The notes under the pieces were generated by a model. That model made no database searches, was not told the DNA's origin, and saw only the letters and a program-made list of their open reading frames with translations. Both the position numbers and the translations under genes were made by a program. Shown here piece by piece: positions 46,279 through 56,349 of a stretch of 64,000 nt of DNA. This stretch comes from Zopfochytrium polystomum (taxonomy: Eukaryota; Chytridiomycota; Chytridiomycetes; Chytridiales; Chytridiaceae): NCBI GenBank assembly GCA_025765615.1, contig JAIVFJ010000021.1, forward strand, positions 434,001-498,000, read 5' to 3'. Numbering within the stretch: the first letter of the stretch is position 1; every line of letters starts with the position of its first letter.

Positions 46279-46389
46279 GGGGGATGGGGGACCTGTCCCA
46301 TCCCTCAAGTGAATTATTGTTTCCAATACAATCATCACTCCTCTCAGTTCCTTGTCTGCCTTGTCCTGTCCTGCCCTGTTCCTGACATC

Positions 46390-46400
46390 ATAATTCACTT
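46390..46400 (+). other. Primer-binding site complementary to the element RNA 5' end
   Basis: ATAATTCACTT, two bases inside the LTR, is the exact reverse complement of AAGTGAATTAT at 46,307-46,317 in the LTR. Tf1-type elements self-prime this way with the first 11 nt of their RNA. Confidence 0.8.
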
Positions 46401-46427
46401 CACCCTCTCCCACTACTCTCTGCCATC

Positions 46428-47351
46428 ATGTCTGACCCAAACAACACCTTCCCTGATGCAACTGCCTTCCAAGCCTTGATGGACCAATTACAAGCCCTCT
46501 CAAGACAGACACACCAACTTCAAGAACAAGTCCTTCACCAGCAGCACCAGCTTCAACAACAACTTCACCAACAAGAACATCAAGCTCTTCCCCTGCCTCA
46601 AGCCAACCAAGCAAGAGAGCCCAAGGTTCCCAGCCCTGACAAGTTCACTGGGCTGGCCAAAGACCTTAGGAACTTCATGGCCACTGTGGAGAATGTCATC
46701 CTTCTCCAACCTTCAAGATTTCCAAGTGAGCAAGTCAAGGTTCTTTTCACAAGCACCCTCCTGTCTGGTCAAGCTCAATCATGGTACAGATCTCTCCCAA
46801 GCACACCCACCACCCTGCAAGAGCTCTGGGAGGGGCTGGAAGCTACCTGTGGTGACCCCTACGCATCTTGGACAGCAAGATCCAAGCTCAAGCATATCAA
46901 GCAAGGAAAGCAATCTTGTGTGGCCTACACCAACCAATTCAAGCAACTAGCCAGAGACTCTGGATACAATGATGCAGCTCTGATGGAGCTGTACCATGAT
47001 GGTCTCCATGAGTCCATCCAAGACATGCTCTCCCAGTCTCTGCACATCCCTGAGACCTTGGAAGAGTACATTCTCCTTGCCATCAAGATTGACAACAGAC
47101 TCTACTCCAAGAGGCTGAAGCAAAGACAAGTAGGAACTACATCAAGACCTACCCCAGTCCCTCAAGCTCTTACAGTTCCTGAACCCATGCAAGTGGATGC
47201 AGTTGAGACACTTCCTAAGGGTCCTCTGAGCCAAGAGGAGAAAACAAGGAGGGCCCAGCAGGGACTGTGTTTCTACTGTGGCTCCAAGGAGCATGCTGTC
47301 AAGGACTGCCCAAGGAAGAAGCACCCAAACTCCCAGGTCCAGGCTCACTGA
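46428..47351 (+). CDS. Gag of the non-autonomous Ty3/gypsy-type element
   Basis: 307 residues from the first ATG after the leader. A Gln-rich N terminus precedes a Retrotrans_gag-type core (KFTGLAKDLRNFMATV, LLSGQAQSWYRSL, FKQLARDSGY, LHESIQDMLSQSL) and one CCHC zinc knuckle (CFYCGSKEHAVKDC) near the C terminus. It should form the particle and bind element RNA. It ends 19 nt after a CCCAAAC heptamer placed as C-CCA-AAC in the gag frame, a canonical -1 slippery site leading into the protease frame. The intact frame shows selection or recent origin. Confidence 0.92.
   Translation: MSDPNNTFPDATAFQALMDQLQALSRQTHQLQEQVLHQQHQLQQQLHQQEHQALPLPQANQAREPKVPSPDKFTGLAKDLRNFMATVENVILLQPSRFPSEQVKVLFTSTLLSGQAQSWYRSLPSTPTTLQELWEGLEATCGDPYASWTARSKLKHIKQGKQSCVAYTNQFKQLARDSGYNDAALMELYHDGLHESIQDMLSQSLHIPETLEEYILLAIKIDNRLYSKRLKQRQVGTTSRPTPVPQALTVPEPMQVDAVETLPKGPLSQEEKTRRAQQGLCFYCGSKEHAVKDCPRKKHPNSQVQAH
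47324..47330 (+). promoter_or_regulatory. Candidate -1 ribosomal frameshift heptamer (CCCAAAC)
   Basis: Matches X-XXY-YYZ in the gag frame and sits in the gag/pol overlap. Slippage produces the downstream frame (PKLPGPGSLRG). Confidence 0.65.
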
Positions 47352-48862
47352 GGGGCAATTCCCTGGACCCTCCTCCAAGCTGCCCCTGTTTCATCACCAC
47401 CACCAGCACCACAAACACCTCAGATTCCAAGCCCCACCAACTCACCATGGATGTCAAGATTCAACTCTCACCCAAGTCAACCATCACAACCAAGGCCCTT
47501 ATAGACTCTGGATCATCCTGCAACATCATTGATGCCACCCTTGCCAAGTCTTGTGCCATTCCTACGATCAAGAAATCCACACCCCTCAAGGTTCACTTTG
47601 CCAATCATGCTCTGTTCAAGGAAATCAGCCATGAAACCAAGCTAAACCTCCACATCCAAGACTTTCCACCATCCATGGTCAACCTGGAAGTATTGGATCT
47701 TGGCTCACCCACATTCTCTGTCATCCTGGGATTACCATGGCTGCAAGCCCAGAACCCTGCCATTGATTGGGTCACTGGTCAAGTCCAACCTCCACCAATT
47801 GGAACAGTCACCCAAAACTCAAGTCAAGCCTCCAAGTCTCATGCTCTCAAGTCCCTGATTCAAGGCTCTCAGCCTAGTATCCAAGGTCAACCACAAATGA
47901 CAGCTCCAGTATCAGCCTGCAGCTCACAGATCCCAGCCAAGATTCAAGTTTCACAGTTCACAGTTCATAGTCAAGATTCCAGCACAGCTCATAGAGCTCA
48001 CAGTCATGGCCAAGTCTGTAGTTCACAGAACCCACAGTCAAAGATTCAAGTACCACAGTTCACAGTCCAAATTCAAGATTCAAGCTCCACAGCTCACAGT
48101 CTTTGCCAAGAACAGAACCCTCAGTCAAAGATTCAAGAATCACAGTTCCCAGTCAACAATTCAAGCCCCACTGCTGATGAGCACAGAAGGACAGACCTTG
48201 CACCTGAAGGGGGAGATGGTTTCACCCCACCATCCAAGACACACCTTTCACTGCTTCCTGACAGTGTGTGGGCACATGCTATTTCCAAGGACCCCAAGCC
48301 TCACAAGATTCAAATCAGCCAAGAAGAGGAAAAACTTGAGATACTCAAGACAAGGCATGTTGCAGCAACAGCTGGACACCCAGGAGAGCACAAGACATAT
48401 GAGCTTGCTTCCAGAGACTTTTACTGGCCAGGCATGAGGAAGAACTTGCAGTCCAAAAGACCAAGTCCCAAGCTAGACAACCTCAAGTTGAGACCTTTCA
48501 AGATCTTGGAGCAAATCAATCCAGTCACCTTCAAGCTGGATCTCCCTGCATCCATGAAGATCCACCCAGTTTTCCATGTCAGCCTTTTGGAGAAGTTTGT
48601 GGCCAATTCCATTCCAGGCAGAGTTGTTCCTCCTCCTCCTCCAGTTGAGGTAGAAGGTGAAGAGGAATTTGAGGTTGAACAAATCTTGGATGCCAAGTGG
48701 TTTGGAAGGACACTCAAGTTCCTTGTTAAGTGGAAAGGTTACTCAGATGCTGACAACACCTGGGAACCTGAGTCAAACCTCACTCACTGCCAAGACCTTC
48801 TGCTCAAGTTCAAGACCAGGTACCCCACCAAGTTGCAGAAGAGGCCTAAAAGGGGGAGATGA
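47327..48862 (+). CDS. Truncated Pol: aspartic protease, integrase ends and chromodomain, no RT/RNase H
   Basis: The frame is expressed most simply by -1 frameshift from gag. It has a pepsin-like retroviral-type protease (LIDSGSSCNIID, later ILGLPWL). A region of three degenerate ~90-bp repeats (KIQVSQFTVHSQDS-type, about 47,940-48,180) stands where RT would begin. The first half of the integrase zinc finger follows (RHVAATAGHPGEHKTYEL, FYWPGMRKNL), then a direct join to the integrase C-terminal module (LRPFKILEQINPVTFKLDL, HPVFHVSLLEKF) and a chromodomain (VEQILDAKW, LVKWKGYSDADNTWEPESNL). RT, RNase H and the D,D,E core are absent, yet the frame ends one base before the 3' LTR. The chromodomain may direct integration to marked chromatin. 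Confidence 0.9.
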   Translation, partial: KLPGPGSLRGNSLDPPPSCPCFITTTSTTNTSDSKPHQLTMDVKIQLSPKSTITTKALIDSGSSCNIIDATLAKSCAIPTIKKSTPLKVHFANHALFKEISHETKLNLHIQDFPPSMVNLEVLDLGSPTFSVILGLPWLQAQNPAIDWVTGQVQPPPIGTVTQNSSQASKSHALKSLIQGSQPSIQGQPQMTAPVSACSSQIPAKIQVSQFTVHSQDSSTAHRAHSHGQVCSSQNPQSKIQVPQFTVQIQDSSSTAHSLCQEQNPQSKIQESQFPVNNSSPTADEHRRTDLAPEGGDGFTPPSKTHLSLLPDSVWAHAISKDPKPHKIQISQEEEKLEILKTRHVAATAGHPGEHKTYELASRDFYWPGMRKNLQSKRPSPKLDNLKLRPFKILEQINPVTFKLDLPASMKIHPVFHVSLLEKFVANSIPGRVVPPPPPVEVEGEEEFEVEQILDAKWFGRTLKFLVKWKGYSDADNTWEPESNLTHCQDLLLKFKTRYPTKLQKRPKRGR

Positions 48863-49215
48863 TGTTATGAATCACCCTCTGGAAACCTCTGGAACCTTCT
48901 AGAACATTCCTTCATGGAACCTTCTGGAACCTTCTGGAACCTTCTAGAACATTCCTTCATGGAACCTTGTGGAACCTTCTGGAACCTTCTTTGCTTTCCT
49001 GACTTGTCTTGTTGTCATTGGTATCATTGGTATCATTGTATTACTAATTGCTCTTTCTGGAACTTTCTTTGAGTCTTGACAAGGAAGACTCTCAAAAGGT
49101 ATAAAAGGGGGATGGGGGACCTGTCCCATCCCTCAAGTGAATTATTGTTTCCAATACAATCATCACTCCTCTCAGTTCCTTGTCTGCCTTGTCCTGTCCT
49201 GCCCTGTTCCTGACA
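48863..49215 (+). repeat. 3' LTR (353 bp)
   Basis: Appears identical to the 5' LTR by direct reading, including the GAA/TTC array (48,892-48,989) and TATAAAA (49,100). It is preceded by the purine tract and followed by CCCAA. Confidence 0.95.
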
Positions 49216-50216
49216 CCCAAGGTGTACAGATTGAGTGGACGAAAAAGTGTGGATGCCCAGTTGTTGGATTTAAATCCCTCCTTATTTTTACGAAACGGTG
49301 CCCTCTACGCACTGAATGCCAAAGATTTGTTTTGAACAAAAGCGGGGCTCATCAGGGTGCTGAACACACTGCACAACGACCTTCCAAATTGGGAAAATGT
49401 CAAGGACAGAGACATTTGCGCAACCTATATTGAGTTCATGGCTAAATCCATTGAATCTGGGCTGGCCTGCAAAAAGGCAAAGGATTGGGTTGTTCTCGAT
49501 CAACTCAAAGTGAGCTCCTCCATGACAGTTCGGAACTTTGCGTTCACCAATGGTCTCCTGCCACTCCAAAAGAGCGTGGCGACATCAGAACTGCTCTTGA
49601 GGATCGAAAAGCCCTCGCAAGCTCCTCTGATGCCGCTGTCCTGCTGGAGGAACATACCATAGATGAGGATATTATGGCAACCAATCACTCAGAATCAAAT
49701 GATGATGATGAAGAAGAGCGAGGAGCCGATTACTTTCAGTCGAAATTTCTTGAGGACTTGGCATTGTCATTGCCAAGAGAGTTCCGGCTGGAGAACGGTG
49801 ACCTGCAGGGATTATCCATTCAGGATGTGCAAAGGGCTTTTGGAGCGGAAAATGTTGATTTCTCCACCGCTTACATAAGTTGGGAGGACAGGTTTCAATA
49901 CTTTTTCGAGAGGGCGGAATAGTTCATGAGTCTCTTCGAAAGATGTCCATGCGGGATGGGCAAAACTGAAGTACTTGGAGGACTTGGATGACTGGCTCAA
50001 ACAAGGCGACGCCACAGTTAAATTGGAGAGCCTGTGGTCATGGTTCTCCAAGTTGGAATGCCTACCAAGCGGAACTGTGAATAGTGACCTCTGGAGGAAA
50101 ACCAAAGACGGACGACTCAAGTTTGCTGTGAAGAGTCGGAAAAGCAAACGCCAGATGAGTCGGGAAGAGAACCATCAGGAGCATGAACTAGTAAGCAACT
50201 CGGATGCAAATCAATA

Positions 50217-53200
50217 ATGAATCGGAATTACTTTGATTGGTGGTCGATTCTGAAAAGCATTGATGAGACGAGTACAAAGCACGAACATTTCAATAAAACT
50301 TTTTTTTTTTTTCTCAGTGTATTTATTTTATTCTGTTTCAGGGAAGGTCTACATCGGCATGCTGGCGTGTTGAAGAAAATGGAAAATTGTAAGAAACATG
50401 AATTGCTGTGAAACAGTAAGCGCAACAGGGAGGGAAGCAATGGAAGTCAAAAGGTTGGATACTGAGGGGGACACGCAAGACTGGGAAACGGAAAATGAAA
50501 TTGTTCAAAGGGGTGGTAAAAGCTCCTTCCATTCATATGCGAGAGGCAAGAGCGATACTCCAAATCCTTGACAGGGGTGGGGTCAATTTTGTTGAGGGAG
50601 GAAAGGGGAATTGTCCAGCCAACTTGCATTGGTAGGCAGGCTTGCAGGCGCAGTGCGTGGTGGACAAGGGGTGACCCGGGCAAAGAGTGGTGGCTCGCAG
50701 TTTCTGGTTGAGTGTGAGTTTGCGGCTGAAAAAAAAAAAAATAATGCAAACGACGAAAGGCTTTGGTTACAGGAACATGATGAATAACAAGGAGACACAG
50801 AAAGGAAAGAGGTGTAGACGGAGAGAAGTGAAAGGAGGAAGGGGAATAGGGGTCAGAGGGGAGGGTACTGTGACTCGAGACTGGAATTCACGTTCGAAAG
50901 GCGCACTGGTTCTCGCAGGGCGAAGCGGAAAAGATCATTCGTCGGTTCCCTCCGTCTCCGCCGTTTACTGACGCCCACCGTACGTTGGATCATGAGAGTG
51001 CGAGCCAGATGCAACCGAAATCAAGCGACCAAGTGATTGAGTGCTTGAAGTGGGGATTGCTCTCTGAGCTGTCTCCAAAGCCATCCCTTCATCCCACACG
51101 TGGTTAACCACTTACCAGTCTAATTGTAACCGTTGAGTCGGAACGCAGGAGCTTGGTCTCCCCGCAGTACACCGCCAGTGCCGGCGCCACCGCGTTGGGT
51201 GGTGGCCTCGACAGAGGATCGCGCCAGGGTTCGGGTTTCACCCCTTGGATCGCTGTCTGCGCGCGGAGTGGATGAGGAAACCCAGCGAGTTCGACGACGC
51301 CATCCCAGGCGTCGCTTGTTTTGTCATCGTTTATTTTTTCTGTTTGTCTCTTCCCAAAATTGGAATTGATTGCCAAGAACGGATTTAAGCACAAAGTGGA
51401 TCATTTTAAAGCAGCTCGTCTATTTGTTCAACCAGTTTATCCAATGGACCTCGGAGGAAAATGTTCTGTAATTGGCAAATTTTTGTATGGGTTATAGCAA
51501 CTCCATGTCAAACATACAACTTGTTCAAAGTTGGACAATATATTTGCTAAACGACCAGAGTACGAATCTCTTGCAGAGTTACAAGAACAGGTTGAACAAT
51601 GTTTTGATGATTTTCTGAACGCTGAAGCTAGAAAAGTTCTCAAAAAACATTGCCCGAGTGATATTGAAGGATGTCTGGAATGGGTGGATCCATTTTCAAG
51701 TCCATTGTTTCTTTTGGGAGACAAATAAAATATGAAAAAAAAACTCATATAATATGAGAGCGAAACATAAAAGACGTTCAATAATATAAGTTTTACGACA
51801 ATATGTTATTGAAAATGTTAGTTGGTACTTTATGAGTAGTAGTAACTTTTACATGTCACAAGTCCATACTTCTCATACAATAAATATACCCTCTCGCCAA
51901 AATCGACTTGCCCAAACCATGTTTCATCTCTCTCCAACACTGACTTCCAAATGGAAATAATATCAGTCAACAGCACCATGTGATGTAAATCGAATCATAG
52001 AGGATTCCTTGAACGCCTCAATTCAAAAAATCTCGAAGCCTCACAGAAGACTGCCTCCACCCAGACTTCCTTTAAGCAGCTGGCAACATTGTTTGTAATC
52101 AGGAGGCCAGAGCCAGGATCCAACATTTGAACAACAAAACCAGTTCCGGTGATTGAACGTGCGACATATGGGGAAGTCCAGTATGATCTATAGTGTGAAA
52201 GGCGTGGTTTGAGTAAGCAGACAGGAGACACATCAGAGACTGTGTGATCATTGGAGATGCCAAATGGAAACCAACGACTCAATTGCGAAGCAGGCAGACA
52301 GCTTTCATCACTCGGAATCCACGCCAGAGAGAAACAACTTCTTACGAGGATTCAAATATTGCTTGTTCAAGATCTTCAATTGATGCAGATTTTTTGTTGA
52401 TAAGGATAGCCATCTGTTCAGTAAACACAATGGAAAATGCCAAACCCGCATGAATTCTGTTCCACATCACGACCATATCAGACAGAGTTATAAAACTTAG
52501 ATGTCGAATCACTGTCATTACTACATGTTCCATATTTTCCAATCAAACGTTGGGTTGTAAAAGATAAGCAAGATTAAAAGAAAAAGATCACAGATCACAC
52601 TGAAGAGATGCGTTACTTGGTGAGAACAACGACAGGAAGGGCAGCGGCAAGTTAAGGGCGAGCATGACAAGTCGTGCATCACGTGAAAGGTCTTGGCGAA
52701 GGAGGAGAGAGTAATATAAAAAAATCATATAATTTGCTTTGTGTGGGAGAGAAAGTAGTGAGAGAAATGTAGAACCAGATGTTCAATAAAGACGAAATAC
52801 AATTGAACATGTTAGTGCTGCTTGATGGGGAATATATGAAAAAAATCCAAAAAAAATTCAAAGAATATGTGAAGTAATGTTAAGTAGAGAAGTGAAGTGG
52901 GTTTGTTGAGTGAGTGAACAAGATGTTCAATGAAGGTAATGTCGAACGACATTATGTGAGTGAATATGTTAGTTCAGCACGTGCTCGAGGTACCTGCAGT
53001 GGTCCAGAACGTGGCGCTGGAACACCGCGACCACCACCAGCCACCGCTGTTCAAAGAAGTCGCCGTTGCGTCGCTGCTGGGCTGGAGAAACCATTTTGGT
53101 TAACAAAAAAAAAATAAAATAAAAAAAAACCTTCCTCGCCATAAAGTCCATCACACGTGGCTGGCACATCTGCAGCACCAGCACCGTCTTGGCGACTGGC

Positions 53201-54173
53201 CCAAGCCTGCCGGGGTCCAAGGGTCGCCTCGAGCGAGTCGCACCGCCACCACCGCAGCCGCAGACAGGTTGTCCATCATGATCGATTACCGCGACTGCAG
53301 CACCTGTTGCATCCTGCCTGCTACGTTGGCAGTGCCGCGCCCAGCCCCGAGGTCTTGTACTAGTTTTTCTGGCGCCGCTGCCTACAACTATAACAAAACG
53401 GAAAGATTTCGCTGTGGAAACACTGATGAGAGGGGCTCTGTGGGACGCAGTCTAACCATAACAAAACATAATAATTGACAAAATAAAAAATCAATTGCTT
53501 GTGGGGACACTGTGGGACGCAGTGAGGACATAGTTTTTTTTTGCCCTCACGTAAAACCATAACAAAATGAAAAAATTGACAAAAAAATCAATTGCAGTAA
53601 CTGACAGACTCTGTTGGGGATGCTGTGGGACGCGGTCGGGCTTCGTTTGCACTGATCGCGGGCTGGATGGATATGTCTAGGGTTCTGCAGGAGTGGTCTG
53701 CATTGCGCAGGCTATTTTGCGTCTGGCTTCCAGATGGGAGTTGCTAGCTGCGAGCAGGTGCGTTTGAACCGTTGAGGCAACAAGGATGGCAAGTGAATAG
53801 AAGTCGGCGTTGTCAAGCTCAGTGTGATGGCCACAATCACTAGTGTCGAGAAATTGAAAGTTTCGATTATTCAAGGAACACGGTACAAAAAAAAAATGGG
53901 CTAAGCGAATCGCCATCTTTCAGAGCCAGAACCAGTAGCCTCAACTTGAAATATTATTTCCCATCCTCTGCCAGCCGATGTCATTGAATAGTCGCGTCTC
54001 GTCTCTTATTACTCTGTTGATTGGAGGGACGCGTATGAGAAGAGGGAAGCAGCACCCGCACCAGCCGATTGAAGGAATTCGACCTCACAGCCAAACCTCC
54101 CCCCGCCCTTCCTCAATCATGGCAGCCAGCTGTGAACCGGGCCATACTCACCTTTTCGGCGAATCAAGTTTGT
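50217..54173. other. AT-rich intergenic region with small unassigned frames
   Basis: About 4 kb. A 65-codon plus frame at 51,531-51,728 (LAELQEQVEQCFDDFLNAEA) looks like the end of a real protein, possibly a transposase tail, but is too short to name. A GC-rich minus-strand frame at 51,104-51,394 and several short ones at 52.9-53.4 kb show nothing recognisable. 53,380-53,660 has repeated CATAACAAAA-type and GTGGGACGC-type blocks. Confidence 0.4.
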
Positions 54174-54494
54174 TGTTGGATCGCAACTGCCAATGGATAC
54201 AAAGAGCGGCAGCGCGGCGCATCCACGCATGCACACGTGCTGCGATGGTCCTTCTCCCCATGTAGGACTTTTACGACGACGACGACGATGAACAAAATAA
54301 AAACAAAAATAATAATAATATTTAGAGGTCGTTTCAAGTAGAAAAGGCGGAAAAGGTTTTTGAGCAAACAAGGAAATGGTTGTTCCTGTTGAAATCCGAG
54401 TGTGATGGGGCGAGATTGGGTTGCTGGTAGCAGGATGGTGTGACAAGTCAAGTCTGTGATCAACTTTTTTTTCACAAGGGGTCATATTCCAACA
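54174..54494 (-). repeat. 3' LTR of the truncated copia copy (321 bp)
   Basis: Starts TGTTGGAATATG and ends GATCCAACA, giving a 7-bp terminal inverted repeat. Its first 12 bases equal those of the left-edge LTR at 5387. Confidence 0.75.
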
Positions 54495-54499
54495 CGCGC

Positions 54500-55489
54500 C
54501 CTTCCTAGACTTCAAACAAAATCCTCCAGAGGTAGGAAACTGGGGAAGAGTGCTTGAAGCCCCTGCTTGGCACACCAGCCGTGCCTTCCACACCACAGCG
54601 TGGTCCAAGTTCTTCTTGATACTCTTTTGCCGAATATGTTCCTCACATTGTTTTGATCTTGTCTCTTGGATTTGCTTGTGACATTGCAGGTATCGTCTTG
54701 GTTTCTCAGTTGAGTCAACCATTCCAAGTAGAGACCGGCTCTCGTACATCATGTCACGTCCATGTGGTTTGGTGAGGAGGTCTGCAAGCTGGTCCATCGA
54801 GTAGACGTACTCAACTTGCACAAGTCCTTCCTCAACAAGTGACTGAAGGCGGATGTGCTTGGAACAATCGGTGTGAAGGTCGTTAACTGTCATGTGGATT
54901 GATGGTGTGTTGTCCTCGTAGGCAATGATTGGTAGCTTGAGGGGATGCTGGATTGATAGGTGGAGGTTGTTGATGGCCTTAAGTTCCTGACCAAGCTCAC
55001 TGAGTGCAATGTACTCTGCTGCTGTGGATGAGGTTGGAACAGTTGCTGATTGCGAAGCAAATCCAGCTTGTACTCTTTGGCCTCCTTCCACTGCTCTGCA
55101 TGAGGCAATGCCATGGCCTCCTCGTGTGTCTGGGGATACTCTGATCGAGTTGGAGTTGACGTTGAAGGCGTAGAGGAGTCTGTCTTCATCGTCAGCGTCA
55201 GACTCGTAGACTGACTGAATATCGTTATTGTCTAAGTCCTCATCAGGCTCACACGCAAACAGGGGCGCTGTCAGCAGGTGGCACTTCGCCTGATGCGGTG
55301 GGGTCCACTTCACCACTGGGCCTGTCAATACCCCTTGCGGATAGAGAACTCGAGACGTCTGGTGACACGGGGCCCTCACCATCCCAACCCGCCTGCTGAT
55401 GAGCCTCTGGGCTGGACCTGGGCAAATTCTCCAGATTGCTGGGCAGAAAGGTCTCTGGGGCATCGGCAGTGGCAGGTGCTGAGGCTTCC
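54500..55489 (-). pseudogene. Copia pol remnant (linker and RNase H)
   Basis: Frame-shifted remnant. The linker and RT start (THEEAMALPHAEQWKEAKEY) are in one frame and RNase H in another, joined across the RT deletion. RNase H keeps EYIAL, YEDN and the ADLLTKP end. Confidence 0.85.
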
Positions 55490-55811
55490 TGTGCGTGATA
55501 GTGTGGAGCAACGTGAGGTGACGTTAATGGTTTTGAATTGTTTTTGGTTGTGAAGAGAAAATTTGAAAAGGGAATGGTGTAGAAAAGAAAAAATTAGTTA
55601 TGTAGTCTTTGGAGCCAACAACCAGGGAGATGGGGGCATACCTGAGAGACCATTTCTGCAGCAGTACCCGACCAGCCAGCTCATTCATATCACCTTGAGA
55701 GACCTGGATTTGACTAGATGTATTGACAGGCCTAGAGGCATCACCACAGATTTACCCTCTATCCTTCCATCACCAAGTGGCTCCTACCCAGTCCAACCTA
55801 AGCAGCATGCA

Positions 55812-55888
55812 GAATGGTGAGGCACTGGGGATTGAACCCAGCACACTGCCATGATGGCCAAGAGGACTTCAACCTCCTGTCACACACC
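55812..55888 (-). repeat. tRNA-like sequence with intact T-arm (SINE head candidate, second family)
   Basis: On the minus strand CTGGG-TTCAATC-CCCAG forms a perfect T stem and loop with a B-box (GGTTCAATCC). A complete cloverleaf is not apparent, so a SINE or tRNA relic is more likely than a functional tRNA. Confidence 0.5.
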
Positions 55889-56034
55889 AGGGGACTGCCA
55901 CCCCCAGCTCATACACACAGTCAGGAAGAAAAGGGCAGGCAAGGGACTTCAGGTACAGTTCTCACAGTCAACAAGAAGGGGGGGCAGCAGTTTAAATAGG
56001 AGAGGGTTGGAATCACAGGGAGGAGAGGAAAAAG

Positions 56035-56349
56035 GAGGGAAAATACATACAAACAGCAAAACAATAAATAAAACAGTAAAGAACAGAAGGGGTGGGTGAT
56101 TCACCAAATGGGGCTGAGCCATCAACAAAGAGAGACAGCTCAGAGAATCATGGGGCCATTTCTTGGCAGACAGCCACCAGAGCAGAGTGGAGGGGAAAAC
56201 ACATACAAAACAACAAAACAATAAATAAAACAGTAAAGAACAAGAATGGATGGGTGATTCACCAAATGGGGCTGAGCCATCAACAAAAAGAGACAGCTCA
56301 GAGAATCATGGGGCCATTTCTTGGCAGACAGCCACCAGAGCAGAGTGGA
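56035..56349. repeat. Tandem duplication, unit about 157 bp
   Basis: Units 56,035-56,191 and 56,192-56,349 share AAACAATAAATAAAACAGTAAAG, GGGTGATTCACCAAATGGGG and AGCCACCAGAGCAGAGTGGA with few changes. Confidence 0.9.

Larger units (their letters stand above)
46035..46387 (+). repeat. 5' LTR (353 bp)
   Basis: TGTTATGA ... CCTGACA. U3 carries an array of alternating GAA and TTC units at 46,064-46,161. A TATAAAA box lies at 46,272-46,278, and the predicted RNA start is near 46,307. Confidence 0.95.
46035..49215 (+). mobile_element. Complete non-autonomous Ty3/gypsy-type (chromovirus) LTR element
   Basis: 3,181 bp: two 353-bp LTRs starting TG and ending CA that appear identical, a 5-bp CCCAA target duplication, a primer site complementary to the predicted RNA 5' end, a polypurine tract (AAAAGGGGGAGA at 48,848-48,859), and two overlapping frames encoding Gag and a protease/integrase-end/chromodomain protein. 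RT, RNase H and the catalytic integrase core are missing although the frame stays open. Identical LTRs indicate recent insertion, so another copy must supply enzymes. Confidence 0.93.
45204..50216 (+). pseudogene. Unrecognised ORF, broken by a stop, frameshifts and an LTR-element insertion
   Basis: A protein-like frame runs from about 45,204 (CHKELADFFNNHLEPALKKS) to 46,034, with one in-frame TGA at 45,468-45,470. It is then interrupted by the LTR element at 46,035-49,215. After the duplicated CCCAA, reading resumes in frame (GVQIEWTKKCGCPVVGF), then shifts frame (ALYALNAKDLF, stop, LIRVLNTLHNDLPNW) and continues to about 49,922 (acidic ESNDDDEEERGADYF) and 49,975-50,216. I do not recognise the family. 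Its size, lack of introns and location in repeats suggest a decayed transposon gene, but that is inference. Confidence 0.6.
54174..55605 (-). mobile_element. Truncated copia copy lacking reverse transcriptase
   Basis: On the minus strand it begins in the integrase-RT intron (acceptor after GCACAG at about 55,490). It carries the same acidic linker as the left-edge element (FACEPDEDLDNNDIQSVYES), then loses about 20 nt (frame shift) and all of RT, resuming in RNase H (SSTAAEYIAL, SIHMTVNDL, QLADLLTKP). It ends with a 3' LTR at 54,494-54,174 (TGTTGGA ... TCCAACA). Gag, protease and integrase are absent. Confidence 0.88.

Noticed and set aside
55812..55888. Functional tRNA gene
   Set aside because: T-arm is perfect but acceptor stem and D-arm pairing could not be formed convincingly by eye.
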